This document shows positions 12,301 through 24,300 of a DNA stretch of 64,000 nt, piece after piece. The position numbers were made by a program, and so were the translations under genes. Under the pieces are notes generated by a model. The model was not told the DNA's origin. It did no database searches and saw nothing but the letters and a program-made list of their open reading frames with translations. The stretch is taken from NCBI GenBank assembly GCA_907163375.1, contig CAJQUW010001043.1, forward strand, positions 1,224,501 through 1,288,500, read 5' to 3'. Source of the DNA: Prostheceraeus crozeri. Taxonomy: Eukaryota > Platyhelminthes > Polycladida > Euryleptidae. Every line of letters starts with the position of its first letter. The stretch's first letter is position 1.

Positions 12301-15300
12301 AAGTTTGATATCACCATGGAACCTCTTACTTTTCCTCCTTCCTCATCTTCCTCACTTTCTTATTACCCATGAAGCAAGAGCGGAACAACGAGAACAACTG
12401 CACTTCACTTCAATATTTATTACAGCATGTTTCATACAGCAGAGGAATTGCCACAGGCGCCTCTCCACAGTTCCGGTCATTCGCGTAGAGCATGCTTAAA
12501 TGGGACCCTTCACCTCTGGTTCCTCGACGTTCTCAGCGAATTGCTGACGCAGTAGGTATTCTGGAAGACCAAAAATGAAAATTACATCACAATACATTAA
12601 AAATATTTCGGCTTCAGGAAGTTAAACATGATTCTAACAAATGAGAAACATTTTCAACAAATCCAATACAATTAGGCCTGCATTAAATGATGCGAGTCTC
12701 AAATTTCTCCTGAGATAGTGCTTGATTGCATGATTTGAGATCGAACAGAGTGACTTCCAGATTCGAGAAATTGAACCTATCTATCACGGAATAAAATAAG
12801 TTTTTCGCTAAAATCATGAAGTATGCGAGTTTTTTAAATTAGGAAGTATGTTCTTTGGAGTTATTCCTAAGTTACATTGTTGCCTACAGGTGGGCCTACA
12901 TGAGTATTTGTGAGTAGGCCGACCCAATATTTCGGTATTCTTCATCAAGGGTAACAATGAATACACGGACAGGCAATTCAACGCACATGTCAGTTTATAT
13001 AGCCTACAGACAGCCTATAGGCCTACTTGGTCTCATTCGGTACATAAATTGACATACACCGCGCATTTATACTGCTTCCCTTGATCATTAATGCCGAAAT
13101 ATTGGGTACCGGTAGTACAAAATTTCTTTTGATTCCTGGGAAAGCCAAAGGCAATTGGAAATATCATGCCTCCATGTGCCTATTATCAAAATTGTAAGAA
13201 AGAAATTAATTTATTTTCAAAATTCTAAGATGCTAATCAATAATGTCTGTCCAATGCATGTTGATGTTTCTACATTTATACAAGAATAAAAAATCGCTAA
13301 GTTAGGGTGGAAGTATATTCATGTTTCTACGAAAGGAAAGCATGGGAGTAGCATGACATGGAAGACAATTGCAATGTCTTTCATGCTTGCATTTCCGTCT
13401 TGCATTATTTTTCACCATTTTAAAATTTTATAAAAATAAGAAGACAAGCTTATTATTTCGACCATATGAAGAAGCCATCGTCAGAAATCTATTTACTCTA
13501 ATTCCTGCATTAGATTCAAATTGCAAAAACATATAAGCGATAGTAGGCTGTATAACGCATACAATCATAAATGAACGAATACTACAGTAAAGAAGATCAG
13601 TAGATATCTTAAGCCTCAATAAACAAGGGAAATACAAATTGCTACCTTTAGACTAAAGAAAAAGAGAGGAAGGTCTAATATTCTATTCTAAAGGCATGGA
13701 CTCCTAGATATATATATAACACCTGGACTGTCAGCCAAAATGGCAGGTGTACATCAGGGGGCTAATCTATTGTTCATTATGTTACGAAACAAATGTTTCT
13801 TAAATTGACACGAGCATAATAAGTAAAATTTATTTTTTGGCTAGTAACGGCAAATTCTCTATATCAAAAATATACTTCCTCACTTGAGCTGTGCGTTCGG
13901 TAAATATTCGAGGATATAATAGCGCAGGCCCGTGCATTCTAAATACTTCTAACTGTATTAATTTTGAGATCGCTCTTCTGAAATCAGATATGTATGTTTT
14001 ATTTCTTGAGCCAGATGTTTAGCCATACAATTCTCGCAATATTTAAATTTGACGGTATTATGTTCAGAAAAATTTCGCGATGTAGGCCTAATGTACAAAA
14101 TGAAATTGAAAGGTATGAAAAACGTCATTTTGATTTCTTTGCAGTTTATTTCATATATCATTTGTAAAACCTCATTCCCATTGTTCGAATTATTGTGCAT
14201 GTTGTATAGGCAGGAGAATTTGACAAGAAGTTCTGTTAGTCATTTATGTATAATTAAGCTGTTGCATTGCTATAATACAGAAAGAAAGCTCTTTCTCATT
14301 CACCCGATGCACACAGGTTGTGCGTGAAATATTGTGTCCTCTTTGATTCAAGATACCGAGAAGGCTGGTAACATCACAAGTTCAGATTAAAAACCTTTTG
14401 TCATTTTTGGCAACCACTTTTCAATTAGAATCAGCTAGCTATTTTCCTCAATTCTCCTGATTTTAATATGTATGCTCTAAAGAACATATCGCACGAGTCA
14501 CATTTTTGGATGTTGAAAACATACAAGTGTCCGTCACATAATGATTGGCTTCAATTAAATGGATATCGTAGTTCACCATTTTACGATAAGTGACCAAAAC
14601 CGTTGATGTCTGCTGAAAGTATACTGTATTCCTTAAAATACGTAGCTTGACGTTCTATTAAATGAAAAGTAAACAGCTAAGTTGCGAATTCAGAATACCA
14701 ATATCTTATTGGAAAATTACAACCGGTAACTTGGTGCCTCTAAATACACAGGCCATCATCAAGCGAATTAGTGCCTGTGTTGGTCGATCTGAGATCGAAC
14801 AATCACTCATGACTTTACCTTGACGTTTTTCTTCTTATTCACTTCTCTCTTTTCAAGATTTTTGCATTTTATTACTTTTTAAAATTTTGCTTGGTATACT
14901 CGTAGCTTTCATGCTTGTTGCTCGAAAAGATGGATTCCTTGTTACGAACTAGGGACCATTTATGAGTGCTCTTCCTTTCTTATAAGATAATATATCCGGC
15001 TGGATCCTTTCACTCTTCAATTTGCTCCTCTATAGTAATTTCAAATGGCTGTTTCACGTTTCGTAATTCCATTTTCCTTCGACGAGCTTTGGAGCATTGG
15101 GTCAAATGTTCGAAACACACTTCATCTCTTTTGATTTCGAGTATCATGATAATAATATGCTAGTCGCTCATTTTCTTCTCTTCCTTTTTTATGGAATTTC
15201 AGCATTGATTGACATGTTCAGAATGTGTGACACTTGGCTATCGTATTCTGGGATTTCTTGTTGGAATGGATTCCTTCCGAAGAATTCTTTTAAACCACTT

Positions 15301-18300
15301 TTACATGATCTCGTTGCTCTTAACATAATATTTATGTCCACTGTTGCAATCATGAGCGCAGTATTTGCTTCACTACTCTCACAATTTGTCATTTGATTTT
15401 GTAACAAAGTAGCTGATGAGCATGAATGTTGGACTCTGATGTACGCAAAAATTTTGAATTTTGCTTGGCTGATAGTCCAGGTGTTATACATCTAGGAGTC
15501 CATGTCTAAAGGTCGCAATTTGTATATACCTAGTTACCGTAGTATTTGTTCAATTATGATTGTATGCGTTATACAGCCTACTATCGCTTATATGTTTTTG
15601 TAATTTGAATCTAATGCAGGAATTAGAGTAAATATATTTCTGACGGTTCATTTCAATATTTTGCGTCGTTCGCAGTGTTTTGAGCCAGTTCGGACTTCGA
15701 AGTTTCTAAATTTTTAAAAAGTCATGATGTATAATATATCAATTTTTGAATTGAATTCTCAGTTTTTACCAAATATTTTTATAGTGATAAGATGAAACTG
15801 TCCTTATTATTTTATAGTTTTAATCTATTGTTGTCTATTTCAATCATCATCAGTAGAAAATTAAGTATAGGCTATAAAACTACAATGCATGCGTTTTTAC
15901 ACCATAACCTAGATGCAGCATGTGAGAGACGAAAACATTTCACTCGCGATTGATCATTGTGAGAACTGCTGAAGTTTCAGAAAGCTCAGCATACAATGAG
16001 TTGCTGACTCTCTCAGAAAGTACACATTTTACTTATGACGGATCTGCAAATTTCTACAGCTCCCACATCTCAAATATTGCATTTAGAATCTTGCACATAA
16101 TGAAGTGATGACTTGCGTACGTTTGAGTATGTACCAGATAATTCGATAAATTTGCAGCAGGGAATGGAGCAGAAGACCACAGAGAAGATTGGACAGAATG
16201 AATAACGGATTTTACACCTCTGCAAGAAAAATGCTCTAAACATTGTTGCAAATATATTACATGAATTGGAAATATACTCCTTTATTGATATTTATTTCTT
16301 ACACACAAACATCGAAAAACACTCGTTCGTTGGTACCGGTACCGTTAATTTTGAAAGATAACCAATGCGAAGTATAGTTAGCGGCTAATTTTTATGTTAG
16401 AATTAGATACTTAGGTGTAAATAATCTATGATGTGATACTAACTAATTCTATTCATTTGTCATGTAGGAATCTACAAAGAACAACGGTATTTTCGCCGAA
16501 CACATCGATGTCATTTGTCAATGGATAAAACTCCGTGGATGTACTTACAGACCTGCCAACTGTCCCGGATTTTCCGGGACAGTCCCGGATTTTGGAGCTG
16601 TCCCGGATGTCCCGGAAAAGTTAAAATGCTGTCCCGGATTTTGAATTTATTAACCTAAGATGAATTCTAGATCGTTTAAGAACGCATATTTCAAAAATTT
16701 GCGCTGCGCGCGCAATCCTAAGATAAGGAAACATGCATGATGATGAAGTTTGCGGATTTCTTGGTGGCATTGTCTTTTCACGCTGATGTCTTTTATTAAT
16801 CATTTTGCAGCCCGGATGTATTTCCTTCTATCGAGTTTAAAAAGGTTTTTAAATTCATTGCACGGCATCCTAGATAAAAGCGTCCGTAGCCTTGATCTTA
16901 GAGTTTGGTTTCTCGAACCTATGGGTAGGAATCTGAATTTAACCAACGACAGATTTAACTGTTAGGATTTCAAGAGTTGCTCTATATCGAAATGTTTATT
17001 CATTCGATCATTTGCCATCATAATCGACAAAATTCGCCAAGTCTTGTAGACCTTTAGTTTAACAATTTTTATGGTCACAGTTGCCTTGCTGTTATGAAAT
17101 AGACGTATTTATCATTTATACAAGCATGGGATTTTTCCGGCTTTTTGAAATCATTTTGATAATTTCGTTTGATAAGCAAAATATGCTAGTCTCTGTGGAA
17201 ATTTTCGGTTGGCTTCACAAAATCGGCGAAAAGAACAAGAACATCGTCGTCGCATTCTGGATGAAAAGAAGTCTACTCTGAACTTGCATTCATTAGATGT
17301 AGTGTCAAAAGCTGCGTCAAAGAAAATGTCTTCTAAAATACTGAAGCGTGCCTTGAAGAAACACACTTCTTCCCTTGCTAAGCGTGCTAAGATTTCTAAC
17401 TAGACCCACTTTTTCATATACATTTGTACCTACGTACCTACTATGAATTTCTACTGCTCATCTATGTACATGTAGGTTCTTACTTGATTCGATTTTTGTA
17501 CATTTAACATATTCTAAATTGTGTAAATACCCATGGTTTTAATAGCCATGTATTTTAATTATTATATTAAGTCATATAAATAGTTAAAAAATAAAGACCT
17601 GTGTTAAATATTAAGCCTTTTAATTAGACGATTTCTAGGCTTTCTGGGGAATTATAACCTCAAAATTTTTTGCCGCTTCGCGGCAATTATAGGCTCGCTA
17701 AACGCTCGCCATGCGACGCTGATTCAGCTACACTTTAAAAATCCGGCTTTTTATAATTGGTTCAATCCCATGCATGTTTATAAATGATATTTTTCTACTT
17801 TTGATTCCAAATCATAAATGGAGTTGAAAAGCTGATGAAATGGGGTTGCTACTCGACCATTTTGGTAATACCATAATACCCCGCATATAGGACGCACTTT
17901 TTTCTTCAGAAGTTGACCTAGAAGCCCAGGTGCGTCTTATCCATTGACACCTTTATTATAAAAAAATAATGCATTTATCAAAAATCAAAAATTTCCTATA
18001 AACATTTCATACTTGCAATATTTGTCAATATATCAATATTTTTGACTGACAGGATGAGGGAGTCATGAATCAGCACACACGGCGATCGTAGCAATTGAAT
18101 GGAGATGACTTAACTTAATGACACCATTTCTATAAAAAATAATGGAAATTAAGGATTAAAATTAGGATGCGTCCTATACGCAAGCACACAGTCTTTCCAT
18201 CGCTTTTGGGTCAAATATTCACTGCGTCCTATACATGGTATCGTCCTGTACGCGGGTAGTTACGGTAATAAAATTTGTCCCGGATTTTCATGTTTCAAGG

Positions 18301-21300
18301 TTGGCAGGTCTGTACTTAGGTCATTTGGTCCTTCCACAACTTCATAATTATATGATTTATTATATCAAGAACAAGATTTTCTACTCCATGTTTCTTCAGT
18401 CGTAGCCAGCATGTAAAATGTTCTTTTCATAACATATGTTGGGTCGTCTATCAGACATATTCCTCCATTCTATTTCCATAATCAATGTTATCGTTGATTG
18501 TGGGAAATGTAAGCATGTAAACTTTTATAAGATGACAGTCAACTAATGCATAGGCCCCTACAGAAGGCACAATAGGCTTACATTTTACAATTATTGGAAA
18601 ACTTAGTTATATGACACATATGCAGTCAATGACTTACCTATTGCTTATTCACAAAATTGGACTTCGGTGAATTGAACAAAATTGGACGGGAGAAGATTGC
18701 ACACAAACAGTCACAATGAATGGTAGGCCCTAGAGAAAGTGAAGAGAAAATGATCCAAGTTTGCATGCGAAATTGACGTCATCTCAGTGGTGATGTATTG
18801 GAAAGTTCTCCTTGTTTAGGGAATGATGATGGGCGAACTTAAATACAATTGGTGGCGAGAGAAGTTTCCCTTGTTCATCACTTTCCACGTTTCCGCCTGC
18901 ACGATCGGCACTTGAAAGGGAAGTTTCATAACTGTCGCTAATGTTTCGGGAGCACCAAGTTTCGCCGACAGGAGAGACAAATGATCACATGCTTTCATCT
19001 CCCGACAACTTCCCAACAGCTCTCTGTCGGGCAGATATTGGCCCAGCATCATATTATCAAAATTTTTCCACTGGTCTAACAGTTTTAGGCAAGCTACGAC
19101 TCACACATGTGTATGAGTTATCGAAAACATGTAATTTATTCTATTAAATTGTTCAATGAAATTTGCTCTTGACCACTGTACAATTGATTAATGCTTGTAT
19201 TATTATTCTATCTATCAGACCTGCCCTATTATAAAAATCATTTTATAGAAAAGTTAACCGTATAGCATTTGATTTGTATATTTCATCAGAGACAGGACTC
19301 CGTGGCAGAGTGGTTAAGTGCTTGGCCTAGCGATCTTTTGGTCCAGAGGTCGAGCCCCGAAAGTGTCATTGGAAGTCGGCAGGAAGGGCATCCGTACTAG
19401 AAGATCACAGCGCTCCAGAATAGTCTTAGTATGTCAGCACCGTCCAAGCCCCAAGTATGGGGAGTAGTGACGTTAAAGCATCTTATCAAGGACTGCTGCA
19501 GATGTATAAGGACGCGGCACAGGAATTATGGGTATTCACATCGCAGGTGGCTTGGGATGATCAAGGCATCACTAATTATTTGTTTCTGTAAAACATCGCT
19601 TAGATGCGAACATGCTGATCTTTATGCGGTCCTAGCTGACTTCGTTTGGTCGATTATATAAATTCAAAATTGTTACAATAAAACTTACGATGCCTGATTA
19701 TAATTGACCACAGAATTAGATTGTTTAATCGTATCACTTTGCTAGAAGTGCAGACTGATTCAAACAGATGGAACATGCAGAAACTTAATAAGTGGGCAAA
19801 AAGAAATTTTTAATACCTTATAGAGATAGGAAAAATAGTCGAGCGTCGCTTGCGGTTTGCTCTGAATTCCTTCAAAATGCTTCAATCGCCACGATTCCTT
19901 CAGATTCAAAGAATTCAGATCATTGCGCAAAAGTTTTCTCGATCATGTTGGCCCCACCGATCATTATTAAAAAAGTTAGCAGGCGCATGAAAAAACGTTC
20001 GCAAACTTCTCTGTAGAACTTGACATCGTCTGTGTCTCTTTACTGTGTGATCCGGTTGATAACAGTCACTGAAACTTTGCACAATTTGGCGTGTTTAATG
20101 TTGAACTGGCTGCTGATTGTTCGATTGCTATGGTATTATGTCAGCAGATTGTGCCATTTCATTTACGTTACATGTTCCAATGCTTCCCTTCTAGTCAAAC
20201 GGAAGAAGAGACGACCTGTCTAATTCTGTGTAATTGACATAATTGATTGCGCGTTGTCGGTTAAATGGCAATCAATAGGCCTACAAATACATATGGAGGC
20301 GATCACTGAATTTGATTTTTGTGATGTGTTTTTCAACAAAGGTCTTAGGAACTGATACTCGTAAGTGTGATACCGTATTGTAAAAAATGCAAAATTTTGA
20401 GAAAATTTTTGAAAAAATCGAATTTTCAAACATTTCTTGTAGTCGCCTTCTTCCTACAAATACATCCAAATGATTGCAAAAAAAATATTTAGAAAATCAC
20501 CATGGATCGGGAAAGTGGTTTTTGAATCTCAAATTATCTGAACAATATTCAATTTTTGACATCTTTGACTCAGTCCTGACAATTTCTTGCAGCAGCTACG
20601 CTAATTCTGATAGGTCGAGTGTTTCGCATGATCTCTCTGAAACTGTAATCAGAAGTAACTTTTTCCACCCAGAAGTATGATTTTTTTGAATTTGAAAATG
20701 TGGTAAAATTAGATCGCTTTTTGTGCTGCTACTATCAAATTTACAATATGTATGTGCTTTGCAAATAGCATATTGTTAACCTCAATGAAAGGATATGCTC
20801 AATGACTAAAGGAAATAAGTTCATTTATTGTTGTGACTCAAATTTCAACGCAAAACATTTTAACTTAGTTAACTCAAGTAGGCTACCTATTTCAAATCTA
20901 GGAAAATCTTTTTCCGAATTATCATGGCTTGTAAAATCCTCAGCAGTTTACTAGTGTTGGTTCTTCAATTTTCTTCGCAATGTCATCCCTTGGATATCTG
21001 TGAATATCCGAAGACTTGGAGTACCGGAAATATTGTCCTGCTCTGGCTAGCGTACTGACTTCCGCCCAATTTTGACCAATCGAAATCCTTTGTTCAGGAT
21101 ATTAATCGCGTAAGTAATCGACAGAGACCCAATCACTTGTCGAGTAATTTTCTTTAGTCAAATGAAAGTAAGTAAATAAAGATTGGTCATATGTCTAATT
21201 TGGTTTACAATAAGCTTACTATTCTTTTATCTTCGAAAGGTGGAGATTAAAGTGTTCTACTTCATTTTATATATAATGGCTTAATCTGGCACAGTCTGCC

Positions 21301-24300
21301 GTCGACGAATTTTTCTAGCATTCATGATGGACGGGTGTAATGCTGTGAGGGGAGGACAAGGGGAATGATAGACACTTAAGAGGAAAAACTTTCCTTGGTG
21401 GTTGTTTCTTCGAGGTGGGCGTTCAACGTCTTGAGCAATTCAGCTGATTTGATTTCTGATCCAAACACGTCTATCACCATAGGCCTAAGTTTCCAATACA
21501 TGTAGTTATACGCTATTTTTCGCCCTTTCGAGCCGAAGTGTTGAGTCCTTTTTTGGACGAAGCGCATCGTCCACTGTAGCCAATTAGTTTCGTGCTTATT
21601 TCAAGTCTTAGGACATTTCCTACTAATCTGTTATAGCGATTAAAAAAATGATGGACTCTTTCATGCATTTACGCAACCATGCAGTATGCGCGGAATATGG
21701 GCCTCGCCCTACATGTACAAAATATTTAAAAAATTTCCAGTATGCTGCTTGGTTTAGACTGAGTCACGGGAGCTTCGATGCTATGTGTGTGAAGGATTCC
21801 CAGAAATTTTCGGATGGTCCGTTATGAGCGGAAATTGCGAGAGACTATCGCATTACAGCAAAAAATTCTCATTCATTCATCAAATTTAAAGCTCAAAAGT
21901 ATTTGTCGAGAAGAATAACTCAGAGAGATCCAAAAAGTAAGAAAGGCTAGAAGGGCCTGAAAAAACTGGGATACAATTTTATCAAGCTGTTATTGTGGAA
22001 AGACTTAATCAACGCTTGTACCAGAAACCATGCGTACTGTGTGATTACTTATCGGTGTATAAATAGAAATTGTGTAAATGTTTACCGATCAACTTATGAT
22101 AATTATCTCTAATAGCATCCGCGAACTTCTTGCCCAATTATTTTCTGGCGAGAGTCACTCATGATCTGTTTACCGGCTTCACGTGTTGATGAAATCAGGA
22201 AATCTTTCCCTATTCAATTCCTAGGTCCGTGTCTGTCATTCATTCATCTTGTCTGTAAATAATCAAGTAATTCGGTCAGCCTTTTGCCTCTCAATAAATT
22301 TAGAAAATATAACTGCCTTTCAAATAATAAAAGGAAAATGTGGAACGTGTTTCAACATTCAACTGTTTAGAAATACAATCAAAACTCTTTAGTTAAGACC
22401 GTGAATGAGTTAAGACCTTAGAGGCCCTAATTAACGATTCTTAATATACGATGCCTTTGATAACACAAATTGAGAGGCTGACCAAGGCTGGGATTAAGAA
22501 CATAGGTCGAACATATAATCCATCCGAGTTCGAATTAACGAGTTTCGACAGTAGAAGAATAGAATCTGTTTGATAGTAGCAGCACAAAAAGCGATCTAAT
22601 TTTACCACATTTTCAAATTCAAAAATATCATACTTCTGGGTGGAAAAAGTTACTTCTGATTACAGTTTCAGAGAGATCATGTGAAGCGCGAAACACTCGA
22701 CCTATCAGAATTAGCGTAGCTGCTGCAAGAAATTGTCAGGACTGAGTCAAAGATGTCAAAAATTGAATATTGTTCAGATAATTTGAGATTCAAAAACCAC
22801 TTTCCCGATCCATGGTGATTTTCTAAATATTTTTTTTGCAATCATTTGGATGTATTTGTAGGAAGAAGGCGACTACAAGAAATGTTTGAAAATTCGATTT
22901 TTTCAAAAATTTTCTCAAAATTTTGCATTTTTTGCAGCGAAAAAGTAATGAATTCCGCGTGGAACATCTATGGTTGGGTATCAGTTAAGCAGTCCAAGAA
23001 GAATTTTTCTCAACTTCGCTGCGAGATCAGTGACGCAGGCCGTCAAAGATGTAAATGATTTTTCATAAATTCTCTAAAAATAGAAAAATTTGAATAAGTC
23101 AAGGCCACGCAAGCAGGGTTGGTCGGCAAATAAACCCACCCGGGGTTTTATCGGGTTATATCCGGGCGGGTTTTTTCGGGTTTTTTATACCGGGTTTTTC
23201 GGGTTTAATCTAGTTATTTCGATTTTCTTGAAATTAAGAGGTAATCTCTTATTTTAAAATTATCATTTTATTGAAAAATCAAACTACATTTCACACATCA
23301 GTGTAATGTAAACCATGATTAAAATACAATATCATGAGAAAATATCGGTGAGTACTTAATATAGGTTACTGTATTTTAGCCGCACCAAATATTCAGATAA
23401 TTACAGGCTATCTAAATAAGGAACCATATAAAGTTATTCTCTCACCTACATTTACGAATAGTGTACTTTACACAAGATTGGCTGTTATCTAAAATGTATA
23501 AGTTTTTTCTACTATTGTATTATCAGAGAGAAAACACATGCGTAGAGGTCTATAAATTGAACTTTATGTTAAAATATATGGTCAAAACGGGGAAGATCTA
23601 ATGAGTCATCTAAACATCGATCACCACCAAATATCTGTTTGTTATACCGGTATTCAAAAAGTAAGAAAATATAGGTCTAGACAAAAATATAGGCCCAACT
23701 GTTAGCAGTATTACTGATACTAAAGCTAAATAATACGCAGATCGTTTTGTCGAACTTTCATATCATAATTTCGATACATTTTATTTATTTATTTTTTTGA
23801 TTACCTGAGGATGGTCGTTTGGTGTGGTCGAAAGACCTCGTCCTAATATGTGAAATCGAGGACGCACGCTCTTTCTTATGGCCCGAAGTGTCCGTCGCAG
23901 ACTTGCAGCCTGCTGCGGTATCAGTAATGACGCGCGCGCACCACGCACGCGCCACCCCGAACTCCCCATCATTTCCGAGTGTCTTTTGTATGCGATAATG
24001 ACATTAATGACCAGACTTGTGGGCAGTGGCATTAAATCATTGTTTGCCAATATCGATCTTATCTTACGCACTTTCGACTGCACCAGCCACCCAAAGACAT
24101 GCGACCAGCAGCGTCAACCAATATGCGTGCACTCTCCCGAATTCCCCATCATCTCACGAATGCATCACTACAGTCCGCTGTTGACAAATCCAGGCTGGCT
24201 GATGTCCGACGAGTCAGGGATGGACAATGGGCATCATATCAGCATAGGCGTTAAGTTTCTTGCGCAATGAAAACATCGGACGTTGACATATTATTCTGTT

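Larger units (their letters stand above)
16548..18312. mobile_element. DNA transposon with CAGACCTGCC ends and a TACTTA direct repeat
   Basis: It begins CAGACCTGCCAACTGTCCCG and ends with the inverse GGTTGGCAGGTCTG. The direct repeat TACTTA flanks both sides (16542-16547, 18313-18318). Repeated TGTCCCGGATTTT blocks sit just inside each end, as subterminal transposase-binding repeats often do. The ends and subterminal repeats resemble hAT elements, although only 6 bp of the flank is duplicated instead of 8. It contains a coding tail (17182-17403), a poly(A) signal and a nested pogo-like MITE. Confidence 0.75.

Noticed and set aside
15097-15491. 100-codon ORFs on both strands inside the 13.5-15.6 kb element
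   Set aside because: They overlap on opposite strands and neither shows a known motif. Left as unassigned interior.
17081-17281. 66-codon plus-strand ORF ending in FWMKRSLL
   Set aside because: Shadow frame of the basic coding tail (17182-17403), whose composition and following poly(A) signal are more convincing.
23780-23860. Penelope-type 3' end with a hammerhead-like core (CTGAGGATGGTC...GGTCGAAAG)
   Set aside because: The two GGTC blocks are direct and not complementary, so no stem II can form, and no GIY-YIG remnant is nearby.
23878-24270. 130-codon ORF inside the hAT element
   Set aside because: No hAT domain, an overlapping ORF on the other strand, and composition driven by GC-richer repeats. 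Not supported as a gene.
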